Assembly (NCBI GenBank): GCA_016764435.1
Contig: JAESRX010000068.1
Span: forward strand, 1-45,621
Direction of reading: 5' to 3'
DNA: 45,621 nucleotides
From: Flavobacteriaceae bacterium
GTDB lineage: Bacteria; Bacteroidota; Bacteroidia; Flavobacteriales; Flavobacteriaceae
Shown one piece after another: positions 15,113 to 23,129 of this stretch; position 1 is the stretch's first letter, and every line of letters starts with the position of its first letter. The notes beneath the pieces are model-generated. The model was not told the DNA's origin, did not search any database, and worked only from the letters and a program-made list of their open reading frames with translations. The translations under genes were made by a program, and so were the position numbers.

Positions 15113-15841
15113 ATGAAGGAAGAATTATACAGATCATTTGATGCTTATTTACAAGGCGAATTAGAAGGCAAAGATTTAGCCTTGTTCGAAGGGAAACTAG
15201 TAGGTGATTCTGAATTTAAAAAGGATTTCCAAGCCTATTCCGAGGTGGAGAAATCATTAAAATCTAGGTTGGGGAATGTTCGCCAAGAGCAAGCGCTACG
15301 GGCAACCCTAAATAAGTTAAGGACCCAAGAAAAAGGGACTCCAAAAGGCCTAGTTTTTAACCTTAAAAAATATGTATGGATAGGGGTTGCAGCGAGTCTT
15401 TTAGTCTTGTTTTCTGTTTATGTTTTTAAGGATGCTCAAGTACCTAGATATATAGAATATGCGATGCATCAGCCCTTAGAAATAGGGGATAGAGGTACGG
15501 ATAATTCGCTTTCAGAAGCGGCAGTAAAGGCGTTTAATGAAAAAGATTATGCGAGGGCAGTAAAGGAATTAAGAATGTTAACAGCAAGTAATCCACAACA
15601 TGTAGAATGGCAATTATACTATGGGATTTCCTTAATAGAAACAGATAAAATAGCGACGGCCGTGACCATTTTAGGATCGGTAGCAAGTGGTTCATCAGGC
15701 TATAAATACACGGCGCAATGGTACACAGCACTTGGGTATTTAAAAGCGGGAAAAATAGATTGGTGTAAAGGCGTTTTAGAAGAAATGCCTGTAGAAGCTG
15801 CTATTTATGAGAAAGCCCAGGAATTATTGGATCGCTTGTAA
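15113..15841 (+). CDS. Membrane-anchored TPR protein, anti-sigma-factor-like
   Basis: This 242-residue protein has the layout of the Bacteroidota anti-sigma-like partner of ECF factors. A cytoplasmic N-terminal segment (about 1-80) contains the zf-HC2-like pattern AYLQGELEGKDLALFEGKL without zinc ligands. One transmembrane helix follows (about 88-106, YVWIGVAASLLVLFSVYVF). The periplasmic C-terminal half has TPR-like helices (AFNEKDYARAVKELRML, WQLYYGISLIETDKIATAV, WYTALGYLKAGKIDWCKGVL). It starts one base after the stop of the region-4-only sigma remnant, so the two are translationally coupled. If the sigma factor is no longer functional, this gene may be an orphan. Confidence 0.75.
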   Translation: MKEELYRSFDAYLQGELEGKDLALFEGKLVGDSEFKKDFQAYSEVEKSLKSRLGNVRQEQALRATLNKLRTQEKGTPKGLVFNLKKYVWIGVAASLLVLFSVYVFKDAQVPRYIEYAMHQPLEIGDRGTDNSLSEAAVKAFNEKDYARAVKELRMLTASNPQHVEWQLYYGISLIETDKIATAVTILGSVASGSSGYKYTAQWYTALGYLKAGKIDWCKGVLEEMPVEAAIYEKAQELLDRL

Positions 15842-15878
15842 AGAAGAAAATCAGCGTTTTTTTTTCTAAATAATAACC

Positions 15879-15886
15879 TACATTTG
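15879..15886 (+). promoter_or_regulatory. -7 box TACATTTG immediately before tatD
   Basis: An exact TAnnTTTG match ends 4 bases before the tatD ATG. Initiation from this box would start at or next to the A of the start codon, giving a leaderless mRNA. Confidence 0.55.
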
Positions 15887-15890
15887 CCCC

Positions 15891-16658
15891 ATGATAATTA
15901 CCGATACACACGCACATTTATACAGCGAACAATTTGACGAAGACAGGGATGCAATGATGCAACGCGCATTAGATGCTGGCGTGAGCCGCCTGTTTATACC
16001 AGCAATAGATAAGGAGAGTTATGACAGTATGATACGATTAGAAAAATCATATCCAAACAATGCTTTTTTATTATTAGGATTACATCCAACCTATGTAAAA
16101 GAAAACTTTCGCGAGGAATTGGATTTTATCGCCCAAAAACTGGAAGCGCGTTCTTTTTATGGAATCGGTGAAATTGGAATAGATTTGTATTGGGACCGTA
16201 CTTTTTTAAAGCAACAGCAAGAAGCGTTTAAAACCCAAATTCAATGGGCTAAAAAATATAAACTGCCGGTAATTATTCATTGTAGAGATGCTTTTGATGA
16301 AATATTTGAAGTATTGGAAAGTGAAAAAGGGGATGATTTATTCGGTATTTTTCACTGTTTTACTGGAACTTTAGCACAAGCAAAACAAGCTATTTCTTAC
16401 AATTTAAAACTCGGAATTGGAGGCGTAGCTACCTTTAAAAATGGTAAGATAGATAGGTTTTTAAACGAAATTGCATTAAAAAATATCGTCGTAGAAACTG
16501 ATGCTCCTTATTTAGCACCTACGCCATACAGAGGAAAGCGTAATGAACCGAGTTATATTGTAAAAGTGATTGAAAAATTAGCAACTATTTACCAAATTAC
16601 TTCTCAAGAGATAGCAGCTGTAACTACGCAAAACTCAAAAGATATTTTTGGAATCTAA
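15891..16658 (+). CDS. tatD: TatD family metal-dependent DNase
   Basis: This 255-residue TIM-barrel hydrolase acts in DNA 3'-end processing and repair. Metal ligands are visible: THAH (His7, His9), the Glu of GEIGIDLYWD at about residues 96-105, His in IIHCRDA, His in FHCFTG, and Asp in VETDAPYLAPTPYRGKRNEPSY. The last segment is also the family C-terminal signature. Length and motifs are typical. Its 3' end overlaps the TTG start of the methyltransferase gene by 11 bases, so the two are co-transcribed, a DNA-repair pairing. A -7 box lies directly in front of the ATG. Confidence 0.95.
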   Translation: MIITDTHAHLYSEQFDEDRDAMMQRALDAGVSRLFIPAIDKESYDSMIRLEKSYPNNAFLLLGLHPTYVKENFREELDFIAQKLEARSFYGIGEIGIDLYWDRTFLKQQQEAFKTQIQWAKKYKLPVIIHCRDAFDEIFEVLESEKGDDLFGIFHCFTGTLAQAKQAISYNLKLGIGGVATFKNGKIDRFLNEIALKNIVVETDAPYLAPTPYRGKRNEPSYIVKVIEKLATIYQITSQEIAAVTTQNSKDIFGI

Positions 16659-17130
16659 ACACACAGCATATTGTAAAACGCCCATTGGAGTGGCTACAAT
16701 TATAGGAGATTCTGAGGGAATTTCTAGCATTACTGTGTCAGACATAAAAGTCGAAATTTCTTCTGAGGTACCTGATTGCCTTCAGGATTGTGTTCAACAA
16801 TTAAATGAATACTTTGCCAGTGAACGTACTTTTTTTGAATTAAAACTTCATCCAAAAGGGACGGAATTTCAACAGAAAGTATGGAGAGGATTATTGGATG
16901 TTCCTTATGGGAAAACACGTTCTTATTTAGAACAATCCAAGCATTTAGGCAATGCGAAAGCCATAAGAGCAGTGGCGACAGCTAACGGAAAAAATCCTTT
17001 ATGGATTGTGATTCCTTGCCATAGAATTTTGGGTTCGGACGGTTCATTAACAGGATATGCAGGAGGTCTATGGCGTAAGAAATGGTTATTGGAATTAGAA
17101 GCTCCTAGTAGTCAGCTTGAACTGTTCTAA
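16648..17130 (+). CDS. ogt: Methylated-DNA--[protein]-cysteine S-methyltransferase
   Basis: This 160-residue suicide enzyme moves methyl groups from O6-methylguanine or O4-methylthymine to its own Cys124 in the invariant IPCHRI motif (IVIPCHRILGSDGSLTGYAGG). The upstream helix FQQKVWRGLLDVPYGKTRSY, with the AIRAVATANGKNP segment, completes the DNA-binding domain. It starts with TTG at 16648, inside the end of tatD; no in-frame ATG exists and the N-terminal TPIGVATI strand is needed for the fold. Ada-type regulatory domains are absent, so it is Ogt-like. Translation is probably coupled to tatD. Confidence 0.93.
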   Translation: MESKHTAYCKTPIGVATIIGDSEGISSITVSDIKVEISSEVPDCLQDCVQQLNEYFASERTFFELKLHPKGTEFQQKVWRGLLDVPYGKTRSYLEQSKHLGNAKAIRAVATANGKNPLWIVIPCHRILGSDGSLTGYAGGLWRKKWLLELEAPSSQLELF

Positions 17131-17172
17131 TTTAAGGTTTATTTTTAAAATTTTCTATTTGGATTTTTTTAT

Positions 17173-17180
17173 TAACTTTG
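17173..17180 (+). promoter_or_regulatory. -7 box TAACTTTG before the DUF2752 gene
   Basis: An exact TAnnTTTG match 31 bases upstream of the ATG at 17212, suggesting the DUF2752/zinc-ribbon pair has its own promoter. No TTG was found at -33 spacing. Confidence 0.5.
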
Positions 17181-17211
17181 GTGAGTTGTTATTTAGATAT
17201 TAAAGGTATAA

Positions 17212-17652
17212 ATGGAAATAGCCATAATCCCTCGTTGGATGTTAAAATTTTTTTCGGAGAACTATGCGCAGCAGTATAATTTAAATATTTTATTAAGTAA
17301 TATATTAGTGTGGTTACTTTTTTTTATTTTTAAAAATTCACTGTTGCAATTTTTGTCTTATATACCACATTATTGTTTAATAGATAGAGTGATGGGCTTC
17401 GCCTGTCCTGTTTGTGGGGTTACCCGTGCTTTCTGTGAAATTTCTAAAGGAGATCTTGGAGCGGCGTATCTGTTAAATGCAGCGAGTATTATGGTGGCGC
17501 TATTTTTTATAGCTCAAATCCCCTTAAGACTGGTCTCTTTATTCAATAGTAACTATATTGATAAGGTGAATTTAATTTCTAAATATGGGGGTCGCATCGT
17601 TTTGATAGTGATCCTGTTAAATTGGAGTATCAAATTAATTATAAATCTTTAA
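17212..17652 (+). CDS. DUF2752 domain membrane protein
   Basis: This 146-residue protein has about three hydrophobic helices (28-50, 86-106, 127-145). It carries the DUF2752 hallmark FACPVCGVTRAFCEISKGDLGAAYLLN, with Cys65 and Cys68 followed by Thr-Arg and a Gly-Asp motif. The function of DUF2752 is not established. It has its own -7 box and is followed 10 bases later by a 55-residue zinc-ribbon membrane peptide, with which it likely forms a two-gene unit. Confidence 0.85.
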   Translation: MEIAIIPRWMLKFFSENYAQQYNLNILLSNILVWLLFFIFKNSLLQFLSYIPHYCLIDRVMGFACPVCGVTRAFCEISKGDLGAAYLLNAASIMVALFFIAQIPLRLVSLFNSNYIDKVNLISKYGGRIVLIVILLNWSIKLIINL

Positions 17653-17662
17653 AAGAAAATCA

Positions 17663-17830
17663 ATGGCAAATTTATCCTGTCCAAAGTGTAGTGAATTAAC
17701 GCGTAAAGGCGGTTACAAAGCATGGCAAATTATTGTAGCAATCTGTTTCTTCCCACTTGGGTTGTTAGCATTATTAGCAGACAAAAATCCTACTACCTGT
17801 CAAAAATGTAATCATACTTGGCAAGCGTAA
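17663..17830 (+). CDS. Small zinc-ribbon membrane peptide (55 aa)
   Basis: ATG at 17663 to TAA at 17828-17830 encodes 55 residues. Two CxxC knuckles, CPKC near the N-terminus and CQKC near the C-terminus, flank a hydrophobic segment of about 20 residues (WQIIVAICFFPLGLLALLAD). This is a zinc ribbon split by a membrane-inserted helix, reminiscent of the LITAF-type layout. It lies 10 bases after the DUF2752 gene and is followed by a clear terminator at 17837-17875, supporting a real gene. Function unknown; a partnership with the DUF2752 protein is inferred. Confidence 0.82.
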   Translation: MANLSCPKCSELTRKGGYKAWQIIVAICFFPLGLLALLADKNPTTCQKCNHTWQA

Positions 17831-17836
17831 TGTTAT

Positions 17837-17875
17837 ACATCGCTCTTTTATAGTTTTAAAAGAGTGGTGTTTTTT
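17837..17875 (+). terminator. Terminator after the zinc-ribbon gene
   Basis: A 14-base stem with two wobble pairs (17837-17850 with 17857-17870) and a 6-base loop runs into six T. It starts 7 bases after the stop codon. Confidence 0.85.
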
Positions 17876-17931
17876 ACAGTTTAAACTGCCTGTGTTGGGG
17901 CCTTACTTATCTTTATCCTTTTACATTGGAT

Positions 17932-17985
17932 AAAAAAAAGAGAAGTAACAATTACCAATCCACCTACGGATTGATAAAGTACTTC
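17932..17985 (-). terminator. Terminator of the sulP-carbonic anhydrase operon
   Basis: Two nested perfect stems (GAAGTA 17942-17947 with 17980-17985; CAATCC 17956-17961 with 17968-17973) are followed, in minus-strand direction, by a T run templated by the A run at 17932-17939. It is correctly placed after the carbonic anhydrase stop. Confidence 0.75.
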
Positions 17986-18059
17986 CCTTTTATATCTCTT
18001 AATTTTAGTGAAATAACAATCAATAAAAATCAACTAAATCAAGAGGATAGTTACTGTGT

Positions 18060-18674
18060 TTAGTCCATGAACGTAACAACACCATTTGTTACATCATACA
18101 CAGCACCTACAATTTCTATTTCGTTGGCACGCTCCATTGCCGCAAGTATCGGACTATTTACTCGAATTTTATCAATGGATAATTTTACATTTAACACTGC
18201 TGTCTTTTCTATACCAATGGCTTCGTCAGTGTCTTTTTCTTCTTTTATTATTTTTACCGCAGGCTGAATTTTATCCAATAAGGTGGTAATATTACCCAGT
18301 TGTACGTCTTGGTATGCAGCAGTGACAGCACCACATTTAGTATGGCCCATCACCATTACTATTTTAGATCCTGCTACTTTACAAGCGTATTCCATAGAGC
18401 CTAAAATATCGTCATTTACTATATTTCCAGCGATTCTTACACTGAAAATATCGCCAATTCCTTGGTCAAAAACTAGTTCTGCGGGTACGCGTGAATCAAT
18501 GCAACTTAGAATGACCGCAAAAGGAAATTGTCCGGTACTTGTTTCTAATACTTGGTCTTTTAAATTACGTTGTGCTTTTAAATTTTGAGCAAAGCGCTTG
18601 TTTCCTTCTACTAATATATGATGTGCGTCCTTAGGAGTTAAATTATCCTGGATCAGTTTTGTTTGAGTTCTCAT
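18060..18674 (-). CDS. Beta-class carbonic anhydrase
   Basis: This 204-residue zinc enzyme interconverts CO2 and bicarbonate. Zinc ligands and the Asp-Arg dyad are present: Cys58, Asp60, Arg62 (LSCIDSRVP), His111 and Cys114 (GHTKCGAV). No signal peptide is seen, so it is cytoplasmic. It lies 18 bases downstream of the SulP transporter gene on the same strand, and a terminator follows. The pairing suggests the transporter moves bicarbonate and the enzyme equilibrates it with CO2 for carboxylases or pH control. Confidence 0.94.
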   Translation of the reverse strand: MRTQTKLIQDNLTPKDAHHILVEGNKRFAQNLKAQRNLKDQVLETSTGQFPFAVILSCIDSRVPAELVFDQGIGDIFSVRIAGNIVNDDILGSMEYACKVAGSKIVMVMGHTKCGAVTAAYQDVQLGNITTLLDKIQPAVKIIKEEKDTDEAIGIEKTAVLNVKLSIDKIRVNSPILAAMERANEIEIVGAVYDVTNGVVTFMD

Positions 18675-18692
18675 AGGGTGTGTTTTAATAAA

Positions 18693-20525
18693 TTATTGTC
18701 GGTGTTCTTTAATCCATGCGATACAGTCATCAAAATCTGTAAACAGCTGGTCTTTTGGAACAAGGTCAGGGATAATATCTATACGCTCTAATAAGTATTT
18801 CGGTTGTTCTAATACATCTACTAACAATACTTTTTTGTCTTGTCTTACGAGTTCTACTAAGGTGTCTTCTAAGGCGTACAATCCAGATTGATCTATGTAT
18901 TGCATGCGGTCCATCCGTATAATTATCGTGTGTGCTGTATCTGGAATTTGACCCATTAATCGTAGGAAATCACTTGTAGATCCAAAAAATAAAGGACCTT
19001 TGATATGTTTGATAAAGACTTCCTCTTTTAAGTGTTCTGGGAACTCTTTTTCATCTGCCCAGGCAGTTTCTTTTTTAAGTGATTTTACATCGGAACGTTG
19101 CGCTGTTAAATCACCGATCTTTTTCATAAACATTAAAGAAGCAATGATCAATCCAATACCTACTGCGTAGACTAAGTTCCAAACCGATGAGAGTACCATA
19201 ACAATGAGCATTATAATCACTTCAGGTCTTGGCATATATGGGATGGCTTTTAATCCCTTGTAATCCATCACTCCTATTCCTACGGTGATTAAAATACCGG
19301 CCAATACGGCTGCTGGTATTTGTGAGGCGATAGGACCTAAGGCAAGTAGTATTATTAATAATAACACCCCAGCAACCATTCCTGACAACCGTGTTTTTCC
19401 TCCCGCATTTATGTTCACAACGGTTCGGATGGTGGCGCCAGCTCCTGGGATACCTCCAAATATAGCAGCGATACTATTTCCTATTCCTTGACCTATTAAT
19501 TCCCTGTTAGGATTGTGCTTGGTCTTGGTCATATTATCTGCAACCACTGAGGTTAGTAAAGAATCAATGGCTCCTAATAATGCCAAGGTCAAAGCGGTAA
19601 ATATATAGGGAGCAATACTATTTAAATTGAACTCCGTAAATATTCCAAAATTAGGCAAGGGTATCCCGCTTGGGATTTCTTCTATAGGCCTGTAATCTAA
19701 GTTGAAACCGATGGCAATTCCCGTCATTACGAGCAGTGCAACTAAAGTGCTCGGTATTTTTGTGGTAATGCGCTTAAATCCATAAATTATAAGGATAGTC
19801 CCTAAGGCTAATAGTAATTCTAACCAGTTTATGTTTTGTAAAGCACGGGGTAATATTTTTAGTGTTCCAATAACTCCAGAAGCATCTTTACCCGCGAGGG
19901 TTTGAGCTTCTTTTGTGATTTTTTCTATCGTAATATAGTCAGCTTTTTTAACGGTTTCTTTAAAATCATCTATGATTAAAGTTCCTTTCCCTATTTCTTC
20001 ATGTAGAATGTTTTCGAGAATTACTTGTTGTGCTTTAAGTTCATAACCTGTAACATAGGCCTGGTCTTCCTTTGGGTAATACCCAATAGAAGGTAGGATT
20101 TGTGTGATTAAAATGATGACACCAATAGCGGTCATAAAACCGGAAACAACGGGGTAAGGGATGTATTTAATGTATTTTCCTAAGCCTATAAATCCCAAGC
20201 CAACTTGGATGATTCCGGCTAGTAAAAATACGGTTAAAATGGCAGGTAATGCCTTGCTTATGTCGCCGTTAAAAGTAGCAACGATCCCTGCTATGACCAC
20301 CATACTTACGGCGGTCATAGGAGCAGTTGGTCCTGATATTTGGGTATTAGTACCTCCAAAAAGGGCCGCGAAAAAACTGACAAATATAGCTCCTAAAAGC
20401 CCTGCACTCGGACCCAAACCAGAACTAACTCCAAAGGCAAGTGCTAGTGGTAAGGCTACAATTCCGGCGGTAATTCCTCCGAATAAGTCTCCTTTAAAAT
20501 GTTTGAAATTAAAAATCTTCTTCAT
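18693..20525 (-). CDS. SulP family anion transporter with STAS domain
   Basis: This 610-residue inner-membrane transporter has a SulP core (about residues 15-480) with the signature GGITAGIVALPLALAFGVSSGLGP and later GGIPGAGATIRTVVNI. A C-terminal STAS domain (about 500-610) includes the MDRMQYIDQSGLYALEDTL core. A polar insert of roughly 60 residues sits between the early helices (about 150-225). SulP proteins carry sulfate, bicarbonate and other anions; coupling to a carbonic anhydrase gene favours bicarbonate, as in BicA-like systems, but this is inferred. A TetR gene lies upstream on the same strand, and its operator half-site recurs 100 bases before this start. Confidence 0.92.
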   Translation of the reverse strand: MKKIFNFKHFKGDLFGGITAGIVALPLALAFGVSSGLGPSAGLLGAIFVSFFAALFGGTNTQISGPTAPMTAVSMVVIAGIVATFNGDISKALPAILTVFLLAGIIQVGLGFIGLGKYIKYIPYPVVSGFMTAIGVIILITQILPSIGYYPKEDQAYVTGYELKAQQVILENILHEEIGKGTLIIDDFKETVKKADYITIEKITKEAQTLAGKDASGVIGTLKILPRALQNINWLELLLALGTILIIYGFKRITTKIPSTLVALLVMTGIAIGFNLDYRPIEEIPSGIPLPNFGIFTEFNLNSIAPYIFTALTLALLGAIDSLLTSVVADNMTKTKHNPNRELIGQGIGNSIAAIFGGIPGAGATIRTVVNINAGGKTRLSGMVAGVLLLIILLALGPIASQIPAAVLAGILITVGIGVMDYKGLKAIPYMPRPEVIIMLIVMVLSSVWNLVYAVGIGLIIASLMFMKKIGDLTAQRSDVKSLKKETAWADEKEFPEHLKEEVFIKHIKGPLFFGSTSDFLRLMGQIPDTAHTIIIRMDRMQYIDQSGLYALEDTLVELVRQDKKVLLVDVLEQPKYLLERIDIIPDLVPKDQLFTDFDDCIAWIKEHRQ

Positions 20526-20623
20526 GAATCTATCTTATTTATTAGTTGCTGTCAAGAGGCCTCATTATTTTTGATGAATGGCTCTTGAATTTTATTTTTT
20601 ATTAGGTTCTATTTTTCCATAGG

Positions 20624-20645
20624 AATACTATTTCCCAATGGTATT
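20624..20645. promoter_or_regulatory. Inverted repeat upstream of sulP sharing the TetR half-site
   Basis: AATACTATT (20624-20632) and AATGGTATT (20637-20645) form 9-base arms with one mismatch. The left arm is the exact reverse complement of AATAGTATT at 21451-21459 in the palindrome before the TetR gene. It lies about 100 bases upstream of the sulP ATG, a plausible secondary operator. Confidence 0.5.
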
Positions 20646-20752
20646 AATTGAGGAAATGTCATTGTAACTGGAAGTGCTTATGTTTTTTTTTTAGCTAAAA
20701 ATCAAGCGTATAGAGTCCCTTTTAGTGTTTTTTTTAGTCTTCATACATGAGG

Positions 20753-21421
20753 TCATTTTAAAAAATTAAAAACCATTTCTGTATAAAAATCGGTGATGGC
20801 CTCACTATCTTTACTTGTATCGGTGAGTTTAGGCAAGTGCTCTGCAAAATAATTCTGTTGATGCGCACCTTCTATAACGGTTGAGATAAGCATGTGTGGG
20901 TATTTATAATGTGGCTTTATCTCTAATACAATAGCACTCACTCGTTGTACAACGCCTATGTACGCTTTAAAACAACCACGTTTATTTTCTTCGTCTACAT
21001 TTTTTGTGTGATATGCTTTTATGGATTCAGAAAAAATAATTTCACTTAATAAGACTTCGTTGATATACCCAAAGGAATTATCCTCTTTTATTTGCTGGGT
21101 TAAAATTAGAATAGCACTTTTTAAACGCTCTTCTGGCGATTTAATATTGGTCGTAGCAAACACCAATCTATAAGCCATCCAGGACCAATACCAACTCGTT
21201 AAATAGACTAATAAGGTATGTTTGTTTTCGAAATAACGATAAATTGAACTCTCGTTGGACTGGATACGCTTTCCTAATTTTCGAAAGGTGAAATTTTCAA
21301 AACCAATTTCATGAATCAATGCAATACTATTCGAAATTATCTTTTGCCCCAATGCGGAAGAATCAGGGTTTTTAGCATATAATTCTGGATCAATTTCGAT
21401 TTGTATATGTAAGTTTTGCAT
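20753..21421 (-). CDS. TetR family transcriptional regulator near sulP
   Basis: This 222-residue regulator has an unusual 25-residue N-terminal lead (MQNLHIQIEIDPELYAKNPD) before the helix-turn-helix. The latter spans about residues 45-70 (FTFRKLGKRIQSNESSIYRYF), ending in the TetR YRYF motif. The C-terminal ligand domain is divergent and the ligand cannot be read. Its promoter (21444-21451) overlaps a perfect 8-base-arm palindrome at 21450-21466, so it probably represses itself. A related inverted repeat in front of sulP makes the transporter/carbonic anhydrase operon a likely target. Confidence 0.85.
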   Translation of the reverse strand: MQNLHIQIEIDPELYAKNPDSSALGQKIISNSIALIHEIGFENFTFRKLGKRIQSNESSIYRYFENKHTLLVYLTSWYWSWMAYRLVFATTNIKSPEERLKSAILILTQQIKEDNSFGYINEVLLSEIIFSESIKAYHTKNVDEENKRGCFKAYIGVVQRVSAIVLEIKPHYKYPHMLISTVIEGAHQQNYFAEHLPKLTDTSKDSEAITDFYTEMVFNFLK

Positions 21422-21443
21422 GTAATATTAATTTATCTGGTCG

Positions 21444-21451
21444 CAAATATA
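21444..21451 (-). promoter_or_regulatory. -7 box TATATTTG of the TetR gene
   Basis: An exact consensus match on the minus strand, 22 bases upstream of the TetR ATG, overlapping the palindromic operator. Confidence 0.65.
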
Positions 21452-21466
21452 ATAGTATTACTATTA
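21450..21466. promoter_or_regulatory. Palindromic TetR operator
   Basis: TAATAGTA-T-TACTATTA is a perfect palindrome with 8-base arms around one central base. It overlaps the upstream edge of the -7 box, in the -7/-33 spacer, an ideal place for autorepression by the adjacent TetR protein. Confidence 0.7.
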
Positions 21467-21680
21467 AAACAGATAGTTTTAATGTTAAATTATTGTAAAG
21501 ACTAGTCGTGATAAGGGGTACAGGCTTAGTTTTTTTATTTTTACAATATAATATTGTAATATTATTGATTAATTAGTGGGGTAATTATTGTTTATTCCTT
21601 GGTAATTCTCTGAGGAAATGTTTTTTTTCAGTCGTATTTTCTGATTTTATAAGTGTTATTTTCCTTGGCTTATCTCCTGT

Positions 21681-21709
21681 TTTAATCCCGTTAAAACTCA
21701 GGGATTAAA
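21681..21709. repeat. Inverted repeat upstream of the dus promoter
   Basis: TTTAATCCC (21681-21689) and GGGATTAAA (21701-21709) form perfect 9-base arms around 11 bases, ending 25 bases before the dus -7 box. No T run follows, so an operator is possible. Confidence 0.5.
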
Positions 21710-21734
21710 TCTCAGTACTCAATTCTCTTTTTCC

Positions 21735-21742
21735 TATCTTTG
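21735..21742 (+). promoter_or_regulatory. -7 box TATCTTTG of the dus gene
   Basis: An exact TAnnTTTG match 16 bases upstream of the ATG at 21759, giving a very short leader. Confidence 0.6.
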
Positions 21743-21758
21743 CCACATAATTTACTAC

Positions 21759-22712
21759 ATGAGCATTACATTACTTTCGTCGCCTTTACAAGGTTTTACA
21801 GATTTTAGATTTAGAAACGCTTTCCAAAAACACTTTGGAGGGATTGATACTTTTTACGCACCGTACATCCGTTTGGATGGGAAATCTCAAATTAAAGCAT
21901 CGTATAAACGGGACTTGGCACCAGAAAATAACGAGACCATTCATTTGATTCCTCAGGTTATGACAAATGATGCCGATGGTTTTTTATTGGTCGTAAAGTA
22001 CATTCAAGAACTAGGCTATAAGGAGTTGAATTGGAATTTGGGTTGCCCATATCCAATGGTTACTAAGCGAGGAATGGGGTCAGGATTAATTTGTGATCCT
22101 TCAAAAATAGATGCAATTTTAAAAAGAGTACACGAGGAAACCGATGTGATCGTCTCTATGAAAATGCGGATGGGCTATGAGGAACCAACCGAAATTTTAG
22201 ATGTATTTCCTATTTTAGAAAAGTACCCTATTAAAAATATAGCGATTCATGCACGTATTGGAAAACAATTGTACAAAGGAGGTGTTAACTTAGACGCTTT
22301 TCAGGATTGTATAGATGCTAGCAAGCAAAAAATTTATTACAATGGAGATATTACCTCTGTTGAGAAGTTTAAGGAGATGCAAACACGTTTTCCTTCCATA
22401 GATCATTTTATGATAGGCCGTGGGCTTATTGCAGATCCTTTTTTACCGAGTATGATTAAAAATGATAGCTTGGTGTATCCTGAAAATAGAGCGACTATAT
22501 TTAGAGAATTTCACGACGAACTTTATCAAGAATACGATGCATCTTTGTCTGGTCCAGTACCCATTAGGATGAAAATGTTAGGTTTTTGGGAATACTTTTC
22601 TCAATCATTTTCTGATCCTAGAAAAACATATAAAAAAATTAAAAAGGCTGGGAATGCTAGAAATTATCACAAGGCGGTGGATGCTATTTTTTCTGAAAAC
22701 AGCTTTTCCTAG
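21759..22712 (+). CDS. tRNA-dihydrouridine synthase family protein
   Basis: This 317-residue FMN enzyme reduces uridine to dihydrouridine in the tRNA D-arm. The N-terminal SPLQGFTDFRFRNAF strand matches the Dus flavin-binding start. Catalytic Cys96 lies in NWNLGCPYPMVTKRGMGSGL. The later IAIHARIGKQLYKGGVNLD, YYNGDITS and MIGRGLIADPFLPSMI segments carry the phosphate-binding residues. The HARI-x5-Y spacing and overall length are closest to DusC-like enzymes, but subclass is uncertain. It has its own promoter. Confidence 0.93.
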   Translation: MSITLLSSPLQGFTDFRFRNAFQKHFGGIDTFYAPYIRLDGKSQIKASYKRDLAPENNETIHLIPQVMTNDADGFLLVVKYIQELGYKELNWNLGCPYPMVTKRGMGSGLICDPSKIDAILKRVHEETDVIVSMKMRMGYEEPTEILDVFPILEKYPIKNIAIHARIGKQLYKGGVNLDAFQDCIDASKQKIYYNGDITSVEKFKEMQTRFPSIDHFMIGRGLIADPFLPSMIKNDSLVYPENRATIFREFHDELYQEYDASLSGPVPIRMKMLGFWEYFSQSFSDPRKTYKKIKKAGNARNYHKAVDAIFSENSFS

Positions 22713-23129
22713 GGTGTTTTATCGTACGGAGTACTACTTTTTTTAGAGATTTGTAATAGAATCTTCGGGGTGTTTTATAGTAAACCTAAATTGCTTGGTT
22801 ACACAGGATATTTGGTTGTTATAGAAGTCTCCTAGGAGTTTGTATACTATTGAAGATAGTTTAGTAATAGTGATTCAGGTATCACTACAGTGTATCTCTA
22901 GGCTCTTTTAAAAAGGGAAATTATTGTTTTTAAAGTGGCGCCTAAACAGCCTTTATGGTGTAGAGAATTCACTAGGGAATAAGGGAACTCAACAGCGTAT
23001 TCGTTTTTCTGAAAAAGGAAGTCTGTGTACGCCTACAACTCTTTAAGACATGGTTGCTTTCTACGGTACTCCACGTTCTTAATACATGACTTAATACAAC
23101 AAATGTCCATTTAATTCGTTTCAAAAAGC
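22713..23129. other. 417-base intergenic region
   Basis: Apart from a weak GTAC-GGA-GTAC hairpin followed by T bases near 22723-22746, which may terminate the dus transcript, no gene, RNA or promoter consensus was recognised. Confidence 0.5.

Larger units (their letters stand above)
21422..21758. other. Divergent intergenic region between TetR and dus genes
   Basis: It holds the TetR -7 box and operator (21444-21466), a 9-base-arm inverted repeat (21681-21709) and the dus -7 box (21735-21742). No coding sequence was seen. Confidence 0.65.
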
